From the NCBI GenBank assembly GCA_964602985.1, contig CAZRTJ010000001.1, positions 1-64,000 of the forward strand: a DNA stretch of 64,000 nt, read 5' to 3'. The notes below the pieces were generated by a model. It saw nothing but the letters and a program-made list of their open reading frames with translations. It had not been told where the DNA came from and searched no databases. Source of the DNA: CAYZJB01 sp964602985. Its GTDB lineage: Bacteria > CLD3 > SB21. Of the stretch, positions 49,841-59,900 are shown piece by piece; position 1 is the stretch's first letter, and the number at the start of each line of letters is the position of its first letter. A program made the position numbers and the translations under genes.

Positions 49841-50572
49841 ATGTGGTCAAATACAATGCGTGTGTGGTATACCGGCGGCGGAGGATGCGAGGATTGCCCG
49901 ATCGCATATCAGGGAGAGGGACACGTCGAACCCAGTCCAGCCGATTCAAATGCAGACGAATCCGTCGTGTACTCCGGCTCATGGTATCCCGTCAATCCCG
50001 ATACGCTCTCGGCAAGGCAGAAATTCGATCTACTCTGGCCGATCCGTGAGACTGTCTGGCAAATAAAGCACCGCTTTCGTTGGAGCGCCACAGATCCAGT
50101 CATCGCCATTGATGATTCGAATGAGACATTTGTTCACCTCGGCAATCAAATAGACGAGGATGAACGGCGAAAACGAAAATTGCGGGAAACCAAGCGTATC
50201 GGGTCTGGTGAAGATGATGGGAGTGAATTAGAAAAAGACGACGAACAGCCACTACTGGTTAAAGAGAATGGCAGTCAGGTTCAGACGGACATGCCGATTC
50301 TCGCATTGTACGTCAACTATCCCAACCCGTTCAATCCGACGACGAACATTCGTTTCTCGTTGCCCTCGGCGGGGCACGTTGAGTTGGACGTGTTCAATAT
50401 CCAAGGACAACTCGTCAGGCGGCTTCTTTCAGAAGTGCGGACCGCCGGGTCTCATGAGATTCCGTGGGACGGTCGCAACCACGAAGGGCAGCCGGTAGCG
50501 AGCGGACTCTATTTGTATCGGTTGACTTTCGGCAATCAGGTTCTTACCCGGAAGTTGACGCTGCTGAAGTAA
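49841..50572 (+). CDS. C-terminal part of the interrupted T9SS protein, with sorting domain
   Basis: 243 residues counting from the ATG at 49841, in the same frame as the preceding part and only 6 nt after its TGA. There is no ribosome-binding site and no signal peptide, so independent expression is doubtful. A short region (GGGGCEDCPIAYQGEGHVEP) and an acidic/basic linker (DEDERRKRKLRETKRIGSG) lead to a type IX secretion sorting tail: LYVNYPNPFNPTTNIRFSLP, VFNIQGQLVRRLLSEVRTAG, VASGLYLYRLTFGNQVL. The tail is intact, including the final KLTLLK, so loss of the gene is recent or the stop is a sequencing error. A terminator follows. Confidence 0.7.
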   Translation: MWSNTMRVWYTGGGGCEDCPIAYQGEGHVEPSPADSNADESVVYSGSWYPVNPDTLSARQKFDLLWPIRETVWQIKHRFRWSATDPVIAIDDSNETFVHLGNQIDEDERRKRKLRETKRIGSGEDDGSELEKDDEQPLLVKENGSQVQTDMPILALYVNYPNPFNPTTNIRFSLPSAGHVELDVFNIQGQLVRRLLSEVRTAGSHEIPWDGRNHEGQPVASGLYLYRLTFGNQVLTRKLTLLK

Positions 50573-50592
50573 ATCGCCTCACACAGCGCGAT

Positions 50593-50626
50593 AGCCGGTC
50601 GCAGGTGTGGCCGGCTTTTTCTTTTT
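50593..50626 (+). terminator. Rho-independent terminator after the T9SS gene
   Basis: Stem AGCCGGTC (50593-50600) pairs with GGCCGGCT (50609-50616) with one G-T pair, loop of 8 nt, followed by TTTTCTTTTTCC. It lies between the convergent T9SS gene and the propeller histidine kinase. Confidence 0.75.
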
Positions 50627-50657
50627 CCAAGAGTGAATTGGTTCCAAAATGCAGAGC

Positions 50658-53600
50658 TTACGAAACAGCGGAAGCCTGTTCGTGGGAATTCAACGGCAGG
50701 GTGATGGTGAATTCGGAGAACTCGTTGGGCTGACTGTCTACGGTGATGGTGCCGCCGTGTCCGTTGACGATGATGCCGTAGCTGATCGCCAGACCGAGCC
50801 CGGTTCCTTTGCCGACGTCTTTGGTGGTGAAGAAGGGTTCAAATATCTTGTCCCGGATCTCGGGAGCGATACCGATCCCATCGTCCCGGATCGTAATGAC
50901 GATGGCCCCGTCCTGCGAGGCGGCCTTCAAACGGATGGTTCCGCCGTCGCGATCCTTACGCGCTTCGATCGCATCCGCGGCGTTGTGGATGATGTGCATC
51001 AACGCATGGCGAAGCTGTTCTGCGAAGCCAATCAGCGTGGGAAGGTCGGTATATTCTTTGTGCACATGGATGTTGCGGCGATCCTGTGAGCGGATCAGAC
51101 CGGAGATGTAATCCAGGAGTATGCGCACATCGATCTGACTCTTTTCGGTTTCCTGGATCTGTGCAAAGTTGCGCAGTCCCACGACGATGTCCCGTATGCG
51201 TCCGGCGCCCTTCTTGATGGACCCCAGCATGTCGCGCATTTCCTCCATCCTCTCGCGGATCATGTCCGCCGCATCGGGTGCGATCCGTCCGTTGTGCTGG
51301 AGTTGGGTGATGAACTGACGAACGTCGGCCAGATCGGTTTCGAGATTGACAGATCCTCCGTACGTGTAGTTCAGCGGATTGTTGATTTCGTGTGCCACAC
51401 CTCCGACCAAACGACCCAACGATGAAAGTTTTTCCGATTGGATGATTTGGTATTGCTGGGCACGAATCTTTTCGCTCTTTTCTTCCAACTCCCGGTTCTT
51501 GTCGGCGATCTCCTTCGTTCGTTCCCGTACGCGGTTTTCCAGTATCAGATTTCGCATCTTGATCATGCGGAGCCGATTTTGGTAGAAGAAGTATGCGCCC
51601 ACGGTGAGACCGACGATTAGCAGAAGGTTGAACCACGCGGTTCGCCAGAAGGGCGGATGCACGACGATTTCCAATTCCGCCGTGTGCGAACTCCACACGC
51701 CGTCGGCATTCGTTGCTTTGACGTGGAAGGTGTAGGTGCCGCCGTCCAGATTGGTGTAAGACGCAAAGCGTCGCGATCCGACTTCGTTCCAGGTCTCATC
51801 GAAGCCGTCCAGTTTGTAGGCATAGGTGATTTTTTCGGGACTCTTGTAATCCAGCGCGACGAATTCAATTTCAAAGAAATTTTCCCCATGGGACAAATCA
51901 ATTGTCTGCAGAACATTCGGATTGATCCCAAAGTCGATTTCTTTTCCGAATTTACGTACGGACGTAATGTATACAGGCGGCTCATAGACACCGGCTGAAA
52001 TCGCCGCCGGATCAAATTCGACCAGCCCATTGATCGAACCAAAGTACAGGAGACCCGTGCGGTCTTTGTAAGCCGCGCCTTGATTAAATTCTGCGCTCGG
52101 TAATCCGTCGAAGGTATCGTATGTCGTGAAGTGCGGTTTGCCGTCCTCGGGGATCGTCATTTTGCAAAGACCGCGATTGGTCGAGAACCAGAGGTGCCCT
52201 TCATTGTCCTCGAGAATTCCGTATACGACATTGTTCGGCAGTCCGTCCTGTCGGGTGTACGAGACGACCCTGTCGCCATCCATACAGAACAGACCCATGC
52301 CTTCGGATCCAAACCACATTCGACCTTTGCGGTCTTGATGAGACGCGAACACATTTGCAAAGGCATGCTGGGATAATCGGATCCGTTCAAATGCGCCTGA
52401 CGAGTGGATGTTCTGCATGGGCAATTTCGCAACACCGGAAAAGGTCGTTACCCAGATGTTGCCGTCGACGTCCTCCATCACGTTCCAGACGAGATCGTCG
52501 GGGATCGTCGTCGAATCGGTCTTGGAATGGCGATATCGGGTGAAATATCCGTCGGGGTGTTTGGGTTCCGGTTTGCGGTAGCGACACAATCCCCCAGCGT
52601 TCGTGACGATCCACATATCGCCGGCGCGGGAAATTAAAATATCTGAAATGAAATTGGCCCCGAGACTGAGGCTGTCTTTGGAGTCATGGACATAAGTCTT
52701 CCACGTCCGGCCATCGAAGCGAGACAGGCCCTCTTCGGTGCCAAACCACATGACGCCGCTGGCATCTTCCTCGGCGCAATAGACCGTATTGTGGGGCAAC
52801 CCGTCCGCTGTCGTGTACCGCGTGACGCTCTTGTCTGCGAGTACCGACAGGCCTTCCCCGTGAACGCTGATCCAGAGTCGATTGCGACGGTCGCGATGGC
52901 AAAACCAGATATCGTTACCGGGTAGTTTGGACTCGGCATCGTAGATCACGAATTTAGTTTCTCTGAACTTGCTGATTCCGCCTCCCGCCGTTCCCAACCA
53001 TACGTTGCCGACATTGTCTGCAAAGATACGGAAAACATCATCGTGGGAGAGACTGCGCGGGTTTTGCGGATTGTATGTGAAGTGGTCGAGACGCCCCCCA
53101 GCCTTCCGGTAGGCGCCATCCGTCAGCGTGCCGATCCAGAGCGCGCCGCTCTCGTCTTCCGCAAGACACATGATGCGTTCCTTCGTCACCGGGAAAGTTT
53201 CGATGGCGTGTGTCAGAAGATTGAACCGGCTGACCATCCCATCATAGTATCCGATCCACAGCAGGTGTCCCCGACCCAATGCCAGAGCCGTGACAATGTT
53301 CTTGGAGAGTACGGACGGCGCCGAGAATGTTTCGAATTCCTTACCCGTCCAGCGTGACAACCCTTTGGGTGTGCCGACCCAAATCGTTCGTGCCGAATCG
53401 CGCACCATCGTGATAATGTTATTGCTGGGAAGCGTGGACGATGAACCCTTGAGCATCCGAAGGCGCGTGAATGTGCCGGTGCGAAAGTGATAGCGTGCCA
53501 TGCCCCCACCCGCCGTACCAATCCACAGTGTTGTATCATCTGCCAGAAGGCAATTGATGATGTCCGTCGGCAGCGCCGTCGAATCGTCCGCATTTGGCAG

Positions 53601-53960
53601 AAATCGCTGGAAAGACGGCTTGGCGCTGTCCGGATGAAAACGATTCAACCCGTACTGCGTGCCCACCCAAATCCAGCCCGCCGAATCCTCGGCCAACGCG
53701 GAGATGTGATCACTGGACAGCGAAGACGGATTCGCAGGGTCATGTTCGTAGACCGTGAACCCGTATCCGTCGTATCGGTTGAGTCCGTCTTGCGTGCCAA
53801 ACCACAGGAATCCCTTGCGGTCCTGCAGGATGGCCCCGATCACGCTTTGAGACAGGCCGTCTTCAAGCGAGATCCGCTTGAACTTCACGTCCGATTGCGC
53901 GAAGAGCGCCGGGCCAACCCAGGAAAGGCAACAGGACACGATGATGGATATACGGATCAT
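50658..53960 (-). CDS. Reg_prop/Y_Y_Y histidine kinase with 14 propeller blades, no receiver or HTH domain
   Basis: 1100 residues from the ATG at 53960, giving signal peptide MIRISIIVSCCLSWVGPALFAQ. Fourteen Reg_prop-type repeats are visible (GFLWFGTQDGLNRYDGY, GWIWVGTQYGLNRF … GHLWFSTNRGLCKM, GLLYFGSINGLVEF), enough for two seven-blade propellers. A Y_Y_Y sandwich follows (ITYAYKLDGFDETWNEVGS, GGTYTFHVKATNADGVWS), then one membrane helix (FNLLLIVGLTVGAYFFYQ), a coiled coil, HisKA (GRLVGGVAHEINNPLNYTY) and HATPase_c (NAADAIEA, GIGIAPEI, GKGTGLGLAISYG). Classical hybrid systems of this type carry receiver and AraC domains; this one ends after the ATPase, so its regulator is elsewhere. Divergent from a CsgG-like gene. 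Confidence 0.9.
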   Translation of the reverse strand: MIRISIIVSCCLSWVGPALFAQSDVKFKRISLEDGLSQSVIGAILQDRKGFLWFGTQDGLNRYDGYGFTVYEHDPANPSSLSSDHISALAEDSAGWIWVGTQYGLNRFHPDSAKPSFQRFLPNADDSTALPTDIINCLLADDTTLWIGTAGGGMARYHFRTGTFTRLRMLKGSSSTLPSNNIITMVRDSARTIWVGTPKGLSRWTGKEFETFSAPSVLSKNIVTALALGRGHLLWIGYYDGMVSRFNLLTHAIETFPVTKERIMCLAEDESGALWIGTLTDGAYRKAGGRLDHFTYNPQNPRSLSHDDVFRIFADNVGNVWLGTAGGGISKFRETKFVIYDAESKLPGNDIWFCHRDRRNRLWISVHGEGLSVLADKSVTRYTTADGLPHNTVYCAEEDASGVMWFGTEEGLSRFDGRTWKTYVHDSKDSLSLGANFISDILISRAGDMWIVTNAGGLCRYRKPEPKHPDGYFTRYRHSKTDSTTIPDDLVWNVMEDVDGNIWVTTFSGVAKLPMQNIHSSGAFERIRLSQHAFANVFASHQDRKGRMWFGSEGMGLFCMDGDRVVSYTRQDGLPNNVVYGILEDNEGHLWFSTNRGLCKMTIPEDGKPHFTTYDTFDGLPSAEFNQGAAYKDRTGLLYFGSINGLVEFDPAAISAGVYEPPVYITSVRKFGKEIDFGINPNVLQTIDLSHGENFFEIEFVALDYKSPEKITYAYKLDGFDETWNEVGSRRFASYTNLDGGTYTFHVKATNADGVWSSHTAELEIVVHPPFWRTAWFNLLLIVGLTVGAYFFYQNRLRMIKMRNLILENRVRERTKEIADKNRELEEKSEKIRAQQYQIIQSEKLSSLGRLVGGVAHEINNPLNYTYGGSVNLETDLADVRQFITQLQHNGRIAPDAADMIRERMEEMRDMLGSIKKGAGRIRDIVVGLRNFAQIQETEKSQIDVRILLDYISGLIRSQDRRNIHVHKEYTDLPTLIGFAEQLRHALMHIIHNAADAIEARKDRDGGTIRLKAASQDGAIVITIRDDGIGIAPEIRDKIFEPFFTTKDVGKGTGLGLAISYGIIVNGHGGTITVDSQPNEFSEFTITLPLNSHEQASAVS

Positions 53961-54233
53961 GTGAAATGTCGATCTGAGGTGTGAGAACTTTGATTCGAAC
54001 AGGATCAAATCACTGAATGAATATAGATTCAGCCGATCACAAAAGCACGAGCATTTTTCGGTGCGGCACAAAAGCGGGCGAAATTCGGTGCAGGCGAAGG
54101 ATACGGAAGGAGGTTGATCGTGAGGCGTCCACTCCAGACAGAAACCCGTGAAAGGCGGGAGAGCGTCCGCGTCGAACCGCAAACCGTTGCAATTCTGGGT
54201 TGGACTGCCTATGTTGGGCGCAATTTGGAGGTC

Positions 54234-55133
54234 ATGATGAAAATAGCCTTGGTCTGGTGTTCACTGTGTCTGTGGACCGGCGGTGTCGCGGCCCAGCAGG
54301 AGCGTGTCAGTGTCACGCACGACAAACCGCGCGTCGCCATTCTGCCGTTTGATGCACAGCGCGTGGGTAAGTCGCAGGTGTTCGACCGGGACGGAGTGGC
54401 GGCGTTTGCCGAGGCTGCCACTCAAAAGGTTCTCAACGCATTCGTCGAAATGCAGCGATTTACGGTCATCGAGCGCTCGGCGATCGACAAGGTGCTCAAG
54501 GAACAGGACTTCCAGATGGGTGAGTCAACGGACGACGCTACCATTGCGAATATCGGGAATCTGCTGGGCACGCAGTACATCGTCCACGGTCAAATTCAAA
54601 ATGTCACGACCAGCAAGAAGGACAAGAAATTTCGCGCCACGGTGCAGATGCATCTCCGGGTGATCGATGTGTCCAGCGGAGAAGTGAAGTTCTCCCGCGA
54701 CGTCGAAGGACGATCCGATGCGGTCAAACAGCTGACGTCCAAAATCGGGTACGATGCATTGAATGCCACGGAGGTGGAGATAGGCCGATTTGTGCGTCTG
54801 GCCTTTCCGGTCGAGGGCAAGGTTGTCAAGATTCTCGAAGACGAGGGAAGTTCCAAAAAGAATAAGGAAAAGAAGTCTTCGAAGACCTACGTGCTGGTGA
54901 GCTGTGGCAAGAGCCTCGGTGTGCGAGCCGGTGACAAGTTTCATGTCGTGACGGAGGAGTCGTACGACGTGGACGGGCGCGCGTTTACTCGGCAAAAGTC
55001 ACTGGCACGCATCAAGGTGTTGCGTCTCGAAGTGGATGGGATTTTCAGTGTCTGCGAAGTGACAGACGGGGTGAAGGCCGTCAAGACAGCCCTGGAGGGG
55101 GGTCAGGAACTGAAAGTCATCTCAGCCGACTGA
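54234..55133 (+). CDS. CsgG/curli-assembly-like exported protein
   Basis: 299 residues. A GGAGG lies 2-3 nt before the ATG at 54234; ATG 54237 fits spacing a little better. Signal peptide MMKIALVWCSLCLWTGGVAA. The core is a CsgG/DUF799-like domain: RVAILPFDAQRVGKSQVFD, FVEMQRFTVIERSAIDKVLK, NLLGTQYIVHGQIQNV and MHLRVIDVSSGEVKF, where the VIERxxIDKVLKEQ helix is typical. A basic, Lys/Ser-rich linker (EDEGSSKKNKEKKSSKTYVL) leads to an about 90-residue beta domain (SLGVRAGDKFHVVTEESYDV). No lipobox is present. CsgG-like proteins form outer-membrane pores or envelope scaffolds. The 270-bp divergent gap shows no clear promoter. Confidence 0.82.
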   Translation: MMKIALVWCSLCLWTGGVAAQQERVSVTHDKPRVAILPFDAQRVGKSQVFDRDGVAAFAEAATQKVLNAFVEMQRFTVIERSAIDKVLKEQDFQMGESTDDATIANIGNLLGTQYIVHGQIQNVTTSKKDKKFRATVQMHLRVIDVSSGEVKFSRDVEGRSDAVKQLTSKIGYDALNATEVEIGRFVRLAFPVEGKVVKILEDEGSSKKNKEKKSSKTYVLVSCGKSLGVRAGDKFHVVTEESYDVDGRAFTRQKSLARIKVLRLEVDGIFSVCEVTDGVKAVKTALEGGQELKVISAD

Positions 55134-55141
55134 GATTGTAA

Positions 55142-55170
55142 TTGCATCTCCGAAATCGCTTGTCTAATTT
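55142..55170 (+). promoter_or_regulatory. Putative promoter of ctaB
   Basis: TTGCAT (55142-55147), 17-nt spacer, TAATTT (55165-55170), identical -35 and spacing to the 8846 promoter. Transcription would start about 7 nt later, close to the ATG at 55181, giving a nearly leaderless message. No clear ribosome site precedes the ATG, which fits. The TTG at 55142 that could extend the frame is part of this -35 box. Confidence 0.4.
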
Positions 55171-55180
55171 GACGGCCGTC

Positions 55181-56044
55181 ATGCTTTCCATTCTAAACGC
55201 TTATTACCGACTGACCAAGCCCACGATCATGTTGTTGGTGGTGTTTACAGGGGCGACAGCTCTGCTGGTCGAGGGTAGTTTGATTCATCATCCAGGGAAA
55301 TTTCTTCTCGTCCTGGTGGGTTTGTATCTGACGGGCGGTTGCGCGAACGCACTGAATCAATACCTGGAGCGCGATATCGATGCGCAGATGGCGCGGACGC
55401 GGAACCGTCGGCCGTTGCCGATGTCGACGATCTCGCCTACGCATGCGCTGGTCTTTTCTGTCGCAATTGGGGTGGTCGGCGTGTGGCTGTTTGCGCATGT
55501 GTTTAACCTCCTGACGGCCGCGCTGGCAATGGGAACCATCCTCTTCTACAGTCTATTCTACACCATTGTGCTAAAACCATGGACGCCTCAGAATATCGTC
55601 ATCGGAGGGGTGGCCGGAGCCATGGCCCCGGTGGGCGCATGGACGGCCGCGACGGGCACGATGGCCGTGGCGCCGTGGATCATGTTTCTGATCGTGTTCT
55701 TCTGGACGCCACCGCACTTCTGGGCGCTCGCCCTATTCTGCAAGGACGACTACGTTCGGTCGGGCTTGCCCATGATGCCGGTTGTCAAGGGCGATAGTCG
55801 GACACTTCGAGAGATGTTTGTCTACTCGATCATTTTGGTCGCCACGAGCCTGGCGCTGTTGGCATTTGGCGCGGGATGGCTGTATGGGTGCGTGGCGGCA
55901 GCGTTGGGTCTGGTGTTCTTGCAGAGGGCTTATCGCGCGTTGCGTCTGCGAGGGGACGGAGCCGTCCGATCGCTGTTCGGTTTCTCGATTGTCTATTTGT
56001 TTGCGCTTTTCTTTGCGATGATTGCTGATCGGTATTTAATATGA
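55181..56044 (+). CDS. ctaB: Protohaem IX farnesyltransferase (haem O synthase)
   Basis: 287 residues from the ATG at 55181. UbiA-family motifs: N-terminal LNAYYRLTKPTIMLLVVFTG; first Asp-rich motif NQYLERDIDAQMARTRNRRP (about 66-85); second region FFWTPPHFWALALFCKDDYV and MMPVVKGDSRTLREMFVY. About eight membrane helices. The enzyme farnesylates haem b to haem O, needed by haem O/A-type terminal oxidases. It lies directly upstream of the alternative complex III operon, consistent with a haem-copper oxidase further right. A 250-bp gap with a promoter separates it from actA. Confidence 0.93.
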   Translation: MLSILNAYYRLTKPTIMLLVVFTGATALLVEGSLIHHPGKFLLVLVGLYLTGGCANALNQYLERDIDAQMARTRNRRPLPMSTISPTHALVFSVAIGVVGVWLFAHVFNLLTAALAMGTILFYSLFYTIVLKPWTPQNIVIGGVAGAMAPVGAWTAATGTMAVAPWIMFLIVFFWTPPHFWALALFCKDDYVRSGLPMMPVVKGDSRTLREMFVYSIILVATSLALLAFGAGWLYGCVAAALGLVFLQRAYRALRLRGDGAVRSLFGFSIVYLFALFFAMIADRYLI

Positions 56045-56084
56045 AATTTCTCGGTGATTGTTTTTTTTGTGTAAAAAGTTTTTC

Positions 56085-56113
56085 TTGCAAAACGTTGGGT
56101 CGGCTTCTATATT
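56085..56113 (+). promoter_or_regulatory. Sigma-70-type promoter of the alternative complex III operon
   Basis: TTGCAA (56085-56090), 17-nt spacer, TATATT (56108-56113). It lies 178 nt before the TTG start of actA, which implies a long 5' leader; a second TTGACA at 56251 lacks a good -10. The rest of the 56045-56291 gap has T-rich stretches but no gene. Confidence 0.6.
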
Positions 56114-56291
56114 CTCCGCGTCTTTTTACAAGAAAATAACGCGGGAATTTTCGTCCGGACTTCGGGATGGATCAAGCCCCGAAGCGCCCCCCTTTTTGAG
56201 AATCTTTTAAGAGTCTGCAGGAAATTTCTTGAATAACACTTCTGTTTGCGTTGACAAGTTTTGTGAAAGTAATAACTAGGGAGTTGTTCCT

Positions 56292-56939
56292 TTGGCGCAA
56301 GTCTTTTCCAAGAAGGCAAATCGAATACCCAGGAGGCTGCTGATCGCGCTGACGCTGAAGGGTTGCGCGGTCGTGGCATTCTTCTGGTACTACGGTTCAC
56401 CCAATTTTACCGATGTCGGATACCGTCCGAAGCAGCCCGTTCCATACAGTCACAAGTTGCATGCGGGTGACTTGGGCATGGATTGTCGCTATTGCCATGT
56501 TGGGGTAGAGAAAGGCGCGGTCGCAGTGGTGCCTCCGACGTCGACCTGCATGAATTGCCACAAGATCGTGAAACCCGAGAGCGAGTTGCTGGCTCCGATC
56601 CGCGCCAGCTACGAGTCAGGTACGCCGATGGGTTGGATCCGCGTACACAAAGTCCCGGACTACGCCCATTTTGATCACAGTATCCACGTTCGCGCCGGAG
56701 TCGGCTGTGAGTCCTGCCACGGCAATGTAGCGAAGATGGAAGTGATTGAGCAGAAACAACCGCTCAGCATGGGTTGGTGCCTCGACTGCCATCGAAATCC
56801 AGACGAGCACCTGCGTCCCGCCAACCTGATCACCAAGATGGGATGGACGCCGGGAGAGGATCAAAAGACGTTTGCAGCAACTCTGAAAAAAGAAAAACAT
56901 TTAGCTCCACCCGAGGATTGTTCAGCATGTCATCGATGA
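56292..56939 (+). CDS. actA: Alternative complex III pentahaem cytochrome subunit ActA
   Basis: 215 residues with a TTG start (MAQVFSKKANRIPRR…). A basic N-terminus and one membrane helix (LIALTLKGCAVVAFFWYYG) anchor the periplasmic part. Five CXXCH motifs: CRYCH, CMNCH, CESCH, CLDCH and CSACH, at the usual ActA spacing, with family blocks VPYSHKLHAGDLGMDCRYCH (YSHKLHAG), TSTCMNCHKIV and HFDHSIHV. In ACIII it receives electrons from ActB. Its last codons overlap actB. Confidence 0.93.
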   Translation: MAQVFSKKANRIPRRLLIALTLKGCAVVAFFWYYGSPNFTDVGYRPKQPVPYSHKLHAGDLGMDCRYCHVGVEKGAVAVVPPTSTCMNCHKIVKPESELLAPIRASYESGTPMGWIRVHKVPDYAHFDHSIHVRAGVGCESCHGNVAKMEVIEQKQPLSMGWCLDCHRNPDEHLRPANLITKMGWTPGEDQKTFAATLKKEKHLAPPEDCSACHR

Positions 56940-59900
56940 AGAAGGATCTGAGTCCACGCGAAAAATATTGGCGCAGCCTGGATGATCTGGCGGACACCGC
57001 CGAGTTCAAAGAACTGGTCCAGCGAGAATTTCCGGAAAATGCCTCGGAGCTGACGAATTCCGTTTCTCGAAGAAATTTCCTCTCGCTGATGGGCGCCTCG
57101 ATCGCACTGGCAGGCTTGGCCAGTTGCCGACGGCCGGTTGAGAAGATTGTCCCCTATGTCATCAAGCCGCAGGATGTGATTCCCGGAATTTCTCAGCATT
57201 ATGCCACGGCCATTCCGATGGGGACATCGGCCTATGGCGTGATGGTTCGCAGTAACGAAGGCCGGCCGACCAAGATCGAGGGCAATCCTCTCCATCCGTC
57301 GACGCGCGGGGCGGCGACGCATTGGATGCAGGCGGAGATTCTCAATCTGTATGATCCCGATCGATCCAAAACCGTGTCGAACGACAACGCCGACAAGACA
57401 TGGCAGGATTTCGTCGCGGCGTGGAAGGAATTGTATTCTCAGTTGTCCGGCACACAGGGAGCCGGTTTGGCCGTCCTGATGGAGTCTTTCTCTTCGCCGA
57501 CGCTCGCCCGATTGCAGGCGGAGTTCAGGAAGGCCTTTCCCAAAGCCGTGTGGGTGACGCGCGACGCTATAAGCGACGAAAATATTTTCACGGGACTGAA
57601 AATGGCGACGGGGTCGGATGTTCGGCCCTTGAATGACTACTCCAATGCCCACGTGATCCTCTCTCTCGAATCCGATTTTCTCGGAACCGAAAGCGAAAGT
57701 TTGATGGCTGCGCGCGGGTTTGCCGAGGGTCGGCGGATTCGCACGGCGGACGATTCGATGAATCGTCTGTATGTAGTGGAGAGCACATACTCTTTGACCG
57801 GCACGATGGCCGATCACCGCTTGCGAATCCAGAGCAGTCAGGTCGGAGCGTTCGTCGCGGCCTTGGCGATCGAGCTGGCCAATCAGGGGTTGGCCGTGGA
57901 AGGTCTGTGGGCGGTTCGCGCCGAGAAGACGGACGGCTTGGATTCGCGATGGATCAAGGCCGTAGCGAAAGATCTGATTCGCGCAAAAGGCTCGTCCATC
58001 GTGACGGCCGGCCGACGACAACCCGCGCCCGTGCACGCTCTGGTCTCGGCGATTAATTTTGCCTTGGGCAATGTCGGCCAAACGGTCGTGTATGTGCCGC
58101 TCCAGGATGCTTCGATTTCCAATCACGCCGCGTTTGCCAATCTGGTGAAGAGTATGAATGACGGCGCCATCCAGACGTTGGTGATGCTGGGCGGCAACCC
58201 GGTCTACGATGCGCCGGCGGATCTGGCGTTTGGAGCCGCGCTGGAGAAGGTCAAAACAAGAATTCATTTTGCGCTTTACGCGGACGAGACGTCGACCCGG
58301 TCGACGTGGCATGTGCCGCAGGCGCATTTCCTCGAAAGTTGGGGAGATGTTCGGTCGGCCGACGGGACGATCAGCGTCATTCAGCCGCTCATCGAACCGC
58401 TCTACGGCGCGAAGACGACGGTTGAATTTTTGACACTCCTGGTGCGCAACACCGAATCGTCCGGATATGATACCGTCCGCGAAACCTGGAAATCCTATTT
58501 GGGTGGCGTCTCGTTTGACTCGCAATGGCGTCGCGTCCTCCATGATGGCCTCTTCGAAGGCAGTTCGCTGGAAGCCGCCAAGGTCAAGGTGGATGCAAAA
58601 TCCCTGGCGGCAGGGTTGGCGTCTGTCACGTTCTCCGGAGCGGCGGGAAGCGCGTCGGCGTTTGAATTGAACTTCATTCCATCTGCTTCCATCTGGGATG
58701 GCCGGTACGCAAACAACGGGTGGCTGCAGGAGTTGCCAAATTCCATCACCAAGATCACGTGGGACAACGTCGCGCTCATCAGCGTCAAGGCCGCCAAGGA
58801 GTTGAGCATTCGTCAGGGATTGTCCGAGGGCGAATACCATCAGCCCGTGATCCGGCTTTCGTATGAGGGCCGATCATTGGATGTCCCCGTATGGATTCAG
58901 CCTGGACAGGCGGACTATTCCATTTCCATCGCACTCGGTTACGGGCGTCAGGCCGCCGGTCGTGTCGGAAACGGTGTGGGCGTGAACGCCTTCGCGTTGC
59001 AGACGTCGGTCGCTCCGGCATTTGGCGGTGGTTTGCAGCTGGCCAAACTGGATTCGACCTATCCGATTGCATGCACCCAGGATCATGGCGGGTACGACGA
59101 AGAAGAACTGGCCCGCGCCGAGGTGCAGCATCGCTTGCCACGCATTTTGCGTGAGGCCACGCTGGAAGAGTACCGAGCGAAACCCACGTTCGCGTCCAAT
59201 GACGAGATGATCGAAGGTTTCAAGTCGCTCAAGGATGCGGACGGCAAGCCGATCAGCATTTATGACACGCACGATTACAGCGAGGGTTATCAGTGGGGAA
59301 TGTCGATCGATCTCAATGCGTGCATCGGGTGCAATGCCTGCACGATCGCATGTCAGAGTGAAAACAACATTCCTGTGATCGGCAAGAACGAAGTGATGCG
59401 GGGTCGCGAGATGCACTGGATCCGCATGGATCGGTATTTCAAGGGCTCGGTGGATGAACCGACGATCGCGTTTCAGCCGGTTGCCTGTCATCATTGCGAG
59501 ACAGCTCCTTGCGAGCAGGTCTGTCCCGTCGCCGCGACCGTCCATGATGGGGAAGGGCTGAACGTCATGGTATACAATCGTTGTGTCGGAACACGATACT
59601 GCGCCAACAACTGTCCGTACAAGGTTCGCCGTTTTAATTTCCTGGAATACAACACGGAGACCAGCGGATTCTATCAAACGGAAGGGGCCGAGGTCCTGAA
59701 GATGGCCAAGAATCCGGACGTAACAGTGCGTATGCGCGGCGTGATGGAGAAGTGTTCGTATTGTGTTCAGCGGATCAGCTCGGCGCGGATCGCAGCAAAA
59801 AAAGCCAACCGCACCATCCGGGACGGCGAAGTCGTGACGGCCTGTCAGCAAACCTGTCCGACACAGGCGATCGTCTTTGGCAACATCAATGATCCATCGA

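Noticed and set aside
55142..55180. TTG start for ctaB at 55142
   Set aside because: The added 13 residues are not family-like and the TTG lies in a -35-like box; the ATG at 55181 begins the conserved LNAYYRLTKP region.
56930..58840. 636-codon minus-strand open frame
   Set aside because: It lies wholly inside actB, whose product is clearly conserved; Arg/His-rich composition marks it as a shadow.
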